5,895 bases of DNA from Bacteroidota bacterium (GCA_016844425.1 JAERML010000097.1:1-5895), one strand, 5' to 3'; numbered from the stretch's first letter, positions 1-5,895 are shown. The notes: generated from the letters alone by a model not told the origin. Program-made: numbers and translations.

Positions 1-101
1 GAGGACGAGAGAAGGAAGAAGATAAGCAGCAGCATAACGATGTCCGTCAGCGATGATACGCTGAAGCTGGTCAGGAGCTTGTTCTCGGATTTGAACCGCA
101 T
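1..101 (-). CDS. TolR/ExbD-family biopolymer transport protein, N-terminal fragment (runs off left edge)
   Basis: The 33 visible codons start at ATG 101-99 and give a short cytoplasmic N-terminus (MRFKSENKLLTSFSV) followed by SLTDIVMLLLIFFLLSS at residues 17-33. This is the hallmark start of the ExbD/TolR transmembrane helix. Asp20 sits where the proton-carrying aspartate lies in E. coli ExbD (D25) and TolR (D23). Family members are single-span inner-membrane proteins of about 130-150 residues whose C-terminal domain is periplasmic. They form the proton-driven motor with an ExbB/TolQ pentamer. The start lies 4 bp after the stop of the TolQ-like gene, with AAAGG at 110-114 as ribosome binding site, so the pair is translationally linked. 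The fragment cannot separate TolR from ExbD. The remaining ~100 codons, and any TonB/TolA partner, lie left of the window. Confidence 0.9.
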   Translation of the reverse strand, partial: MRFKSENKLLTSFSVSSLTDIVMLLLIFFLLSS

Positions 102-105
102 GGAG

Positions 106-810
106 TCAACCTTTCTTCCGGAAATACTGGTCATCGTCGAAGGCGAGAGCCGGGGGGGCGGAGCGTTCTTCTTGCACCTTCAGCGGGGGATTGTCCGGGA
201 TTCGGCGTTCCAGGAGATCCAGAAATTCCGTTGTGGTGACTTCCATCTCGTGAACAAACCGGGCGACGCGGGTGACAAAGTAGTTATACAGTGCATATGC
301 GGTAATGCCGACCACCAAGCCGAAAACGGTGGTCACAAGCGCTTCCCAGATACCCCCGGCCAGGTCGGAGGGATTCACGCTGCCGCTGAGGCTCTCGATC
401 CTTTGGAACGCGCTCACCATACCCGTCACCGTTCCAAGAAACCCGAGCATCGGAGCAATACCTGCGATGCTCGCAAGCAGGGATATTCTTTTCTCAAGGT
501 TGTAGACTTCCACCCTTCCGGCATCCTCCACTGCAAGCCGAACTTTCTCGTCTCCCTGATCATGCTTTACAATCCCGCGCCGGATGATATTGGCAATTGG
601 GGCATCCTTCTGCGAACAAAACGTCAGTACCGCGGTCACGTCTCCTCTCTGGAAGATACTCCGCACTTTCATCATGAATTGCCCCACATCCAACTGTGCT
701 TTCCTCAGTACCAGGAAGCGCTCAATGGCTACATACGCGGCCACCATGGAGCACAGCAGGATGGGATACATGATGACGCCACCCTTCATGAACATTTCCA
801 GAAGATTCAT
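106..810 (-). CDS. MotA/TolQ/ExbB proton channel family protein
   Basis: A 234-residue inner-membrane protein, the usual length for TolQ (about 230) or ExbB (about 244). Three membrane helices are visible at about residues 11-32, 109-135 and 155-178, with a cytoplasmic loop between the first two, as in the family. The signature GIAPMLGFLGTVTGM (117-131) and the third-helix stretch EALVTTVFGLVVGITAY (156-172) hold the conserved pore-lining threonines. The protein should assemble as a pentamer around TolR/ExbD and convert proton-motive force into movement of a periplasmic partner. The cognate TolR/ExbD gene follows after 4 bp. The C-terminal tail (about 205-234) is proline-rich then acidic (FDDDQYF) and looks like a lineage-specific cytoplasmic extension. 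The ATG at 810-808 is supported by a very strong ribosome binding site. Whether it works as TolQ (division) or ExbB (uptake) cannot be told from sequence. The SPOR and TPR neighbours favour an envelope-constriction role, but this is inference. Confidence 0.95.
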   Translation of the reverse strand: MNLLEMFMKGGVIMYPILLCSMVAAYVAIERFLVLRKAQLDVGQFMMKVRSIFQRGDVTAVLTFCSQKDAPIANIIRRGIVKHDQGDEKVRLAVEDAGRVEVYNLEKRISLLASIAGIAPMLGFLGTVTGMVSAFQRIESLSGSVNPSDLAGGIWEALVTTVFGLVVGITAYALYNYFVTRVARFVHEMEVTTTEFLDLLERRIPDNPPLKVQEERSAPPALAFDDDQYFRKKG

Positions 811-812
811 AA

Positions 813-822
813 CTCCTCCTCT
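813..822 (-). promoter_or_regulatory. Strong Shine-Dalgarno site of the TolQ/ExbB-like gene
   Basis: Read on the minus strand this is AGAGGAGGAG followed by TT and the ATG at 810. The core AGGAGG (820-815) is 4 nt from the start codon and is close to a perfect anti-SD complement. It is far stronger than any other ribosome site in the window: the HU gene has none visible, and the HU-SPOR gene has only a distant GGAG. It fixes the start codon and suggests TolQ/TolR translation is initiated independently rather than by coupling. Confidence 0.8.
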
Positions 823-831
823 ACGTGAATA

Positions 832-852
832 CGATCCGAAATCATCGAATCG
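832..852 (-). other. Intercistronic RNA hairpin candidate
   Basis: On the minus-strand transcript, CGATTCGA (852-845) can pair with TCGGATCG (839-832) around the 5-nt loop TGATT (844-840). This gives an 8-bp stem with one U-G wobble, and a further G-U pair is possible at 853/831. On the plus strand the wobble becomes a C/A mismatch, so the structure suits the operon mRNA. It begins 3 nt after the stop codon of the HU-SPOR gene, and its 3' side ends 9 nt before the strong ribosome site of the next gene. No U-run follows, so it is not a standard intrinsic terminator. An RNA-processing or stability element is possible. The short stem could also be chance. Confidence 0.35.
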
Positions 853-854
853 CG

Positions 855-1910
855 TTATCTTGAACTTACCCTTGCCACCCAGATGCCGTTCTCCAGCATT
901 TGTTGCAGCTGGGCTGCGGCGGCCGCGGCTTCTTTCTCCGTTGCATACCTGCCAACGCGAACGCGATGCCAGGTCTCACCTGAAATGACTGCATCCTCAA
1001 CGAATGCGCTGTACCCCGCCGCCGATAGTCTGCCTGCTTCTTCATCGGCCTTGGTCTGCGTCATCCACGCAGAGACCTGCACGGTGTACCGTCCGCTTCC
1101 CAAAGGAATCATGGGTTTTGGTTTCTCGGGAATCGGGAGAGGCGTTGGTGTTGGTGTGGGGGTCTCCACTCTTGCCGTTTCGGGCGGCGCTGTGACGACA
1201 GGTTCCGGAATTATCTCGGTGACAGCAGGGGTCTTCTTTCCCCAGAGATGAATGACGCCGAAATAGTTCAGCGCAACAGTCAAAATACCGAGGATCAACA
1301 CCGCAAGGACGACTTGCAGTAAGGGTGACGGACCTCGACCCTCGGTGGCAGTTTCACGGAGCCGCGGTGTAGGGGGAGTCGGTTCTCCCATTCCTTCCGG
1401 TTCCACCGGCTGCATCTCCTCCTCCATCCCTTCGTCCTTGAGATTCAGTCTGGGCATGAGTTTTTTCTCCTTCGTTGGTGTCGGGACTTTTGCAGCAGCG
1501 AGGTTCTTTTCGTATTCTTCGATCGTCACATCACGATGGGTGTCAAGAATGCTCTCTTTCCCCACCTGGTCCACTCCAGCATCATATGGCGCCTCCTTCC
1601 CCTTGTACTCTTCTTCACCGAACGCCGGAATCAAATCGTACTTGCCGACCACGAGATACTTCATGTCGCGGTATCGTTCGTTCACTTTGTCGGCAAGCTC
1701 CTGTTCGGGTTCGAAGAATGGCATACGACGGGCACGTTTGACACCTACGACACGGGTGCCAAAGGTTCCGAATACTGGAATCTCCACCCGCTGCCCTTTT
1801 TGCAGGGCCGAGAGAAGATAGACATAGAACAAATGCGATACAGTTCCAATGCTCGTTTCATCCGCCACCCCTCGGTCAACGCATTTCTTGAGAAGGTCTT
1901 CACGGTTCAT
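855..1910 (-). CDS. HU-like domain / transmembrane / SPOR domain protein
   Basis: A 351-residue protein with three parts. Residues 1 to about 80 are an HU/IHF-like fold: helical MNREDLLKKC, then VFGTF at 47-51 and the HU C-terminal pattern FFEPEQELADKVNE at 65-78. Residues 81-195 are a charged, poorly conserved cytoplasmic linker. Residues 196-223 are a single hydrophobic helix (LLQVVLAVLILGILTVALNY), so the protein is anchored in the inner membrane. A Pro/Thr linker follows (227-269, including PTPTPTPLPIPEKPKP), then a SPOR domain at 273-351 (RYTVQVSAW, WHRVRVGRYATEKEA). SPOR domains bind denuded septal peptidoglycan in the periplasm. HU-SPOR fusions, assigned to HU-CCDC81-type domains, are known from Bacteroidota and have been proposed to link chromosome and division site. 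The start overlaps the HU gene by 4 bp (ATGA), implying coupled translation. Domain calls are secure. DNA binding by this HU-like domain is inferred and may be lost, since its beta-arm is short. Confidence 0.9.
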   Translation of the reverse strand: MNREDLLKKCVDRGVADETSIGTVSHLFYVYLLSALQKGQRVEIPVFGTFGTRVVGVKRARRMPFFEPEQELADKVNERYRDMKYLVVGKYDLIPAFGEEEYKGKEAPYDAGVDQVGKESILDTHRDVTIEEYEKNLAAAKVPTPTKEKKLMPRLNLKDEGMEEEMQPVEPEGMGEPTPPTPRLRETATEGRGPSPLLQVVLAVLILGILTVALNYFGVIHLWGKKTPAVTEIIPEPVVTAPPETARVETPTPTPTPLPIPEKPKPMIPLGSGRYTVQVSAWMTQTKADEEAGRLSAAGYSAFVEDAVISGETWHRVRVGRYATEKEAAAAAAQLQQMLENGIWVARVSSR

Positions 1911-2188
1911 GTGGTCTTATTGCTCCATTCGATGAGCTCGCGTGATGGTGTAAAGGAGAGATAATCCTTGGGTGGAATGATGAATACTTCCTTGGTTTCG
2001 GTGTTGATCCCCTTACGGCCGGGCCGGTGTTCAATCAGAAACTCACCGAATTTGTCCAGGTCGAGCTCCCCTTGCGTGAGGATCTCTTCGCTCCATACTT
2101 CTGCAATTGTGTTGATGATCTCCCGGACGGTCTGTTTGGAAATACCGGCTCGCTCCGAGATCATGTTGATGAGTTCTTCTTGACTCAT
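1907..2188 (-). CDS. HU family DNA-binding protein (variant beta-arm)
   Basis: A 93-residue protein that by eye aligns without gaps to E. coli HU over nearly its full length (about 90 residues). It has the N-terminal helical dimer part (EELINMISERAGISKQTVRE), FGEF at 47-50 in place of FGTF, the DNA-clasping arm at about 51-74 (HRPGRKGINTETKEV) and the C-terminal FTPSREL block at 79-85. HU proteins are nucleoid-associated dimers that bend DNA. The normally conserved arm tip R61-N62-P63 reads I61-N62-T63, so the proline that wedges between base pairs is absent. The gene begins 19 bp after the barrel gene and overlaps the HU-SPOR gene by 4 bp, an unusual place for a housekeeping HU. This suggests a dedicated partner, perhaps of the next protein. 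No Shine-Dalgarno sequence precedes the ATG (CACAATCCCCC upstream). The start is chosen because the HU fold begins there. HU-family identity is sure; the specialised role is inference. Confidence 0.93.
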   Translation of the reverse strand: MSQEELINMISERAGISKQTVREIINTIAEVWSEEILTQGELDLDKFGEFLIEHRPGRKGINTETKEVFIIPPKDYLSFTPSRELIEWSNKTT

Positions 2189-2207
2189 GGGGGATTGTGA
2201 TGTCGTG

Positions 2208-3884
2208 TTACCAGGTGAAACTCATGCCCAGACTTGCGGTCCGCGGCAGCCCTGCGTATCCTTCCCACCACACTTGTTTCTGATCCAGGAGATTCTGCAC
2301 TGTGGCATTCACATTCCAGCGGGGAACAAGCGCATACTCCGCTCTCACATCCCAGAGGGTGAATGCGGCTAGAGAGCGCTGTTCGTGCGTGTCAGCATAC
2401 TGCTTACCAATCACTTGCATCGTTGTTCCGACAGTCAATCCGAACGCAAACCGATGCTGGTAGAGACCGCTGATAAGCAGCACCGGCAAGTACGGAACCG
2501 ATTTGCTGGTGACAGAGTACCGGGTTGAGCGGACACTCGCGGAGGCGCCAAAGTTGTCCGAGTCAGTAATGTCCGCGTAGATATCAGCATCCACGGAAAC
2601 GATGCGAACGCTGCCTTCGTATTCGGAACTCCAGAGTCTGATCGCTGTTGGATCGACAAAGACCGGATAGTTGCGCGCCTCTTTGAAGTTCAGCGTAAGT
2701 TTGGTTCTCACAGTTGCCGCGGCATCCGCCTCAACACCAATGGAGAAACTGGTGAAGTATTCCTGATTGCGGACGCGAACGTCTGTCATCAAGTAGGGAT
2801 TGGATTCCATCATGGAAGAGAGCGTGTTCCGCTGTGCATACGGCTCGAACTTGGCAAATGCGGTCAGCCAAGGGGTTGCGTACCAGGAAATACCAAGACG
2901 CGGATACACACGTCCGACGCTCTTCGTGTCTGAACCACGGACGAGATAGAATCGGAGCCCGCCGAGGATATCCAACTGGTCTGCAATCTGATACCTCGCG
3001 GAAAGACCTGTCTGTGTGAAAAACGGATCCCACGCCGCTGACGGCGCGGAATAGAAATTCCTCCAGAGTCCCAGTTCGCCCTTCAATTCAACGTCCGCAA
3101 GGTCCCTTTCAGCAGCGAACTCAAACCCCACCGATGTCTCAGCCGTGCGGAGTGTGTCCTTGACCGTCGCGGTTCTGAGGTAGATGCCGGACGTGAACGT
3201 GAAGAGATCCTCGGTGTTGGAGTTGATCGATGCGTCTGCCATGAATCTTGTCACTGTCCGTTCCCTTAGTGGGGAAGAACTGCCGTAGAGGCGATACCCG
3301 TCGCCCTGCAGACCAACACTTCCATGAACCCTGCTTCCCGCCACAATACCTGCATCATCCGGAAGATAGAATCCGCCGGAGAGAGAACTGTGGCCAGAGC
3401 GAAAATCGGCGTTTGATGTATGACCACCGCTCGATTTGTACCCCGCCTTCAGCAGAAAGTCGGAGGACCCGGACGTGCGTCCGAACCAACCGTCAAAATA
3501 TGGTGTGGCATATGAACCGTAACCGGCAAGTACTTTCCCGCCTACGCCGCCACCCATGTTCGCAAAACCACCCTGTTCTTTCCCGGAGCCTTCCAACCGC
3601 ATGCGCGTCGATTCACGCAAGCCAGGACCCGCATTGCGCGATGAGGCATCGAAAATCATTTGTTCATCAAGGGTGGTCTTGTCGAATTGCGGAAGTTGGA
3701 TTGCCTCATTCCCGGTGATGACAAATTCCGGAAGATCGATCTTTGGAAGTTCTCCTTTCGGTGCCAACGAATCCACAGGCAGCGTGGCACCCCTTCGTGG
3801 AGGTTCAGGTTTCTCTTGTGCACGCACCGGCACAGAGCTTGCTCCCAGCATGAAGAAGGCCAAAAGAATCCAACACCGTTTCAT
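2208..3884 (-). CDS. Plugless TonB-dependent-receptor-like outer-membrane beta-barrel protein
   Basis: A 558-residue exported protein. Residues 1-22 are a signal peptide (MKR, hydrophobic core WILLAFFMLGASS, VRA cleavage site before Q23) without a lipobox. A proline-rich segment leads to LPEFVITG (51-58), which resembles the sequence that opens the plug of TonB-dependent receptors. No plug of about 120 residues follows: the chain passes through about 50 polar residues and enters the barrel near residue 108. From there on it alternates polar and aromatic/hydrophobic residues (for example YGSYATPYFDGWFG). The end has the TonB-receptor C-terminal pattern WNVNATVQNLLDQKQ, then LPRTASLGMSFTW, closing with the terminal aromatic of the BAM beta-signal. 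Typical receptors have 650-1000 residues; this is barrel-sized only. It overlaps the upstream TPR gene by 4 bp (ATGA), with AAGGGA (3896-3891) as a modest ribosome site. Barrel identity is firm. Ligand, porin or scaffold role is unknown. Confidence 0.85.
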   Translation of the reverse strand: MKRCWILLAFFMLGASSVPVRAQEKPEPPRRGATLPVDSLAPKGELPKIDLPEFVITGNEAIQLPQFDKTTLDEQMIFDASSRNAGPGLRESTRMRLEGSGKEQGGFANMGGGVGGKVLAGYGSYATPYFDGWFGRTSGSSDFLLKAGYKSSGGHTSNADFRSGHSSLSGGFYLPDDAGIVAGSRVHGSVGLQGDGYRLYGSSSPLRERTVTRFMADASINSNTEDLFTFTSGIYLRTATVKDTLRTAETSVGFEFAAERDLADVELKGELGLWRNFYSAPSAAWDPFFTQTGLSARYQIADQLDILGGLRFYLVRGSDTKSVGRVYPRLGISWYATPWLTAFAKFEPYAQRNTLSSMMESNPYLMTDVRVRNQEYFTSFSIGVEADAAATVRTKLTLNFKEARNYPVFVDPTAIRLWSSEYEGSVRIVSVDADIYADITDSDNFGASASVRSTRYSVTSKSVPYLPVLLISGLYQHRFAFGLTVGTTMQVIGKQYADTHEQRSLAAFTLWDVRAEYALVPRWNVNATVQNLLDQKQVWWEGYAGLPRTASLGMSFTW

Positions 3885-5895
3885 TGCATTTCCCTTATCT
3901 TCTTGTCGGCCTCTTTTCCAAACTCATCTTCTTTATGCGACTTGAGAACAGTCTGGTAGGCCTCACGCGCCTTTCCCTTATCGGCAACCTTTTCGTAGCA
4001 CTCCCCCATTCGAAGGTACGCGCGCGCAATCCAATCTTTTGCGGAAGGAAAGACATACTTCACGCGTAGCAAAGCAGGTATGGCATCTTTATACTTTGCT
4101 TGCTGCTGGAGCGTTTCGCCAATCCTGAATTGCGCTTCTGCACCCACTTCATCCGTCCGGCGGGCAGACACCTCAGAAAACAGACCGATGGCCTCCGCGA
4201 ATTCTCCGCTAGCTTGTTTAATCAGCCCAAGACCAATCAGGCTCTTGTCGCCATACAATGACCCTCTCGCCTTCTGCGCAACAGATGCATACTGCGTTTT
4301 GGCAGACTCAACGTCATGAGCGGCGTAATGTGCAGCCCCAATTTCATATGCCGCCCTGGTAGCAGCCTCGGTCCCGGGAAACCGCTGTACGAGCCTGTCA
4401 AATGTTCCGGCCGCCTCTCCGTACTTTTCCTGATCGGCAAGAAGGAGCCCGAGATCGAGCATTGCCGTTGGGGCGATCCGGCTGGAGGGGTAGTTGTTGA
4501 TCACGTCATTGAAGGACGCAATTGCTTCCTGAATCCTGTTGGTTGATGCATACCCCTGGCCCATCCAATACCGTGCATCCGCCGCGAGAGGACTCTGCGG
4601 GAATTTGCTGATGAAGTTCTGATACTCGGTAATAGCCCGGGCGTAATCCTTGCTGCTAAAGAACAAGTCCGCCTTCTTGAAATAAAGTTTGTCCGCCATG
4701 GGGCTTTGGGGATTGTTTCGGACGAACTCGTCAATCACTTTGGCCGCCTCACCCTCGTTCCCCATCAGCACGTAACAATACTGTATGCCATTAATGGCCT
4801 CCGACGTGTACGGACTATTGGGGTAGCGCGAAACAACCTCGCGGTACGATGCAATAGCGGAGGTGTATTCCTTCAGATTGTAGTGTGCATCGCCGATGCT
4901 GTAATAGGCACGCGGTGCCAAGTCGCTCTTTGGGTGTTGTTTGATGAGAGTTTGAAACTCCCTGGCCGCCACCTTGAAGTCCTTTTCCTGGAACCGAACC
5001 CATCCAATCCCGTAACGTGCATCGTCACAATACTCGGACTGCGGGAACTTCGTGATCAGTTGGTTAAATTCTTCAATTCCCTTGTCCGGCGCACCTCCGC
5101 GGATGTTTGCCTCTCCGAGCTGAAAATACGCGTAGTCGATCCCCTGGTCATTAGAGAACAATCGCACCGCTGATCGGTACACGCCGGCAGCTTTCTTGTA
5201 GTCTTTCATGGCAAAATAGGAATCGCCAAGGCGGAGATGTGCATCAAAGCCATATCTGCCCTTCGCATACTTTAACGTGATCTGTTCAAATGCTTTGGCC
5301 GCTGCGCCGTATTCTTTCAACCGGTAATTCGCCCACCCCAGTCCGTAAAGAGCGTCCACGTACTTGACACTCTTGGGGTAGGTGGTCACGACCCTTTCGT
5401 AGTTCACGCTGGCATTCTTGAACTCCTCGATCTGGAAGCAGGACTCTCCCAGCCAGAAGTACGCCTCATCAATCCGTTTGTTTTTGGGATAAGCCTTGGT
5501 AAATCGGGTGAAACTGTTTGCGGCTTCCTTGTATTGTTTCAACTTCGTGAGTGACCACGCCTCCTGAAACATTGCGTCGGCAACAACATCCTCATTGGTT
5601 CCCTTTGCGGAGACCGCGGCAGCAAACGCTTTGCGCGCCTGGTCATATTCGCCCTGTGCAATGTACGACTCCCCCAGCATACGGTGCGATTCTCCCAAAA
5701 CATCGCTGCCTGGATGTTCCTTTGCCACACGTGCAAAACTTGCCGCAGCCTTTGTATAATGTTTGTCTTCGTATTGCATCACCCCGAGCTCGAAGAGTGC
5801 ATTGTCTGAAAAAGCGCCGGAGGGCCAGCGCGCAGGCACATCGGCGAGAGCCCGGAGTGCTTCCGGACGCTTTCCTGCCAGTTTCAACGCCATCC
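3881..5895 (-). CDS. Large tetratricopeptide-repeat (TPR) protein, C-terminal part (5' end outside window)
   Basis: An open frame of 671 codons that runs off the right edge. The ATG at 5893-5891 is only an internal methionine, since it falls inside a repeat. Almost the whole protein is a tandem array: I count about 17 units of 33-39 residues with the recurring pattern DA-x-Y-x-LG ... Y-x-x-A-x-x-x-F ... YPxS. Examples are DEAYFWLGESCFQIEEF and ADARYWMGQGYASTNRI. The YPxS/FPQS ends and DAxYxLG starts resemble the TPR_6-type repeats of BamD and CpoB/YbgF, which are periplasmic scaffolds in outer-membrane assembly and Tol-Pal function. A signal peptide would be in the missing part, so periplasmic location is inferred. 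The C-terminus (KSHKEDEFGKEADKKIREMQ) is a charged helix with no other domain. The stop overlaps the barrel gene start by 4 bp, suggesting the two products act together. No frameshift or stop interrupts the visible part. Confidence 0.9.
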   Translation of the reverse strand, partial: MALKLAGKRPEALRALADVPARWPSGAFSDNALFELGVMQYEDKHYTKAAASFARVAKEHPGSDVLGESHRMLGESYIAQGEYDQARKAFAAAVSAKGTNEDVVADAMFQEAWSLTKLKQYKEAANSFTRFTKAYPKNKRIDEAYFWLGESCFQIEEFKNASVNYERVVTTYPKSVKYVDALYGLGWANYRLKEYGAAAKAFEQITLKYAKGRYGFDAHLRLGDSYFAMKDYKKAAGVYRSAVRLFSNDQGIDYAYFQLGEANIRGGAPDKGIEEFNQLITKFPQSEYCDDARYGIGWVRFQEKDFKVAAREFQTLIKQHPKSDLAPRAYYSIGDAHYNLKEYTSAIASYREVVSRYPNSPYTSEAINGIQYCYVLMGNEGEAAKVIDEFVRNNPQSPMADKLYFKKADLFFSSKDYARAITEYQNFISKFPQSPLAADARYWMGQGYASTNRIQEAIASFNDVINNYPSSRIAPTAMLDLGLLLADQEKYGEAAGTFDRLVQRFPGTEAATRAAYEIGAAHYAAHDVESAKTQYASVAQKARGSLYGDKSLIGLGLIKQASGEFAEAIGLFSEVSARRTDEVGAEAQFRIGETLQQQAKYKDAIPALLRVKYVFPSAKDWIARAYLRMGECYEKVADKGKAREAYQTVLKSHKEDEFGKEADKKIREMQ

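Noticed and set aside
40..828. A 262-codon open frame on the plus strand
   Set aside because: It lies exactly opposite the TolQ/ExbB-like gene. Its product shows no family pattern and no hydrophobic or domain order, while the minus strand carries a clear conserved channel protein.
811..854. Intrinsic terminator or promoter between the HU-SPOR and TolQ-like genes
   Set aside because: The hairpin is short and not followed by a U-run. I see no convincing -35/-10 or FCB-type promoter pair in 44 bp that also hold the ribosome site.
1345..1821. Plus-strand open frames opposite the HU-SPOR gene (also 883-1251 and 1536-1964)
   Set aside because: Their products are Ser/Arg-rich and low in complexity, as expected for antisense frames of a GC-moderate gene. 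None has its own recognisable domain or ribosome site.
2189..2207. A separate promoter for the HU gene in the 19-bp gap
   Set aside because: The gap is too short and has no promoter-like motif. Readthrough from the barrel gene is the simpler explanation.
3248..3718. Plus-strand open frames opposite the barrel gene (also 3556-3945)
   Set aside because: The products are rich in Arg, His and Cys with no protein family features. The minus-strand frame has a signal peptide and a full barrel signature.
4706..5173. A 155-codon plus-strand open frame opposite the TPR gene
   Set aside because: It is an antisense shadow of the periodic TPR coding sequence with no recognisable domain.
5891..5893. ATG as the true start of the TPR gene
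   Set aside because: The methionine sits inside a TPR unit, there is no signal peptide after it, and only 2 bases remain to the window edge. The gene almost certainly begins further right.

Overview
The window holds one co-directional gene cluster, read entirely on the minus strand (right to left). It has six protein genes and almost no non-coding DNA. In transcription order they are: the C-terminal two thirds or more of a large tetratricopeptide-repeat (TPR) protein (3881-5895, 5' end outside the window); a plugless TonB-receptor-like outer-membrane beta-barrel (2208-3884); a small HU-family DNA-binding protein (1907-2188); a membrane protein with an N-terminal HU-like domain and a C-terminal periplasmic SPOR domain (855-1910); a TolQ/ExbB/MotA proton-channel subunit (106-810); and the first 33 codons of a TolR/ExbD partner (1-101, running off the left edge). 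Two junctions are 4-bp ATGA overlaps. The other gaps are 19, 44 and 4 bp, so the six genes look like one operon. Its promoter and terminator lie outside the window.

The organism is a didermic (Gram-negative type) bacterium. An HU-like domain fused through a membrane segment to SPOR, next to a TPR protein and a TonB-receptor-like barrel, is what I would expect from the FCB group (Bacteroidota, Chlorobiota, Ignavibacteriota and relatives). The moderate GC content and the lack of a Shine-Dalgarno sequence before some genes fit this. I cannot assign it more closely than that.

Read together, the genes span the whole envelope. The soluble HU and the HU-like domain could touch DNA on the cytoplasmic side. 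The HU-SPOR protein crosses the inner membrane and should bind peptidoglycan at the division site. The TolQ/TolR pair would supply proton-motive-force energy. The TPR solenoid is probably periplasmic, and the barrel sits in the outer membrane. This resembles a Tol-Pal-type envelope-constriction module (TolQ-TolR plus a CpoB/YbgF-like TPR protein), with a nucleoid-to-septum connector added. The functional link is inference; the domain content and operon layout are read directly from the sequence. I see no mobile elements, CRISPR arrays, RNA genes or broken genes. No stretch above 45 bp lacks a gene.
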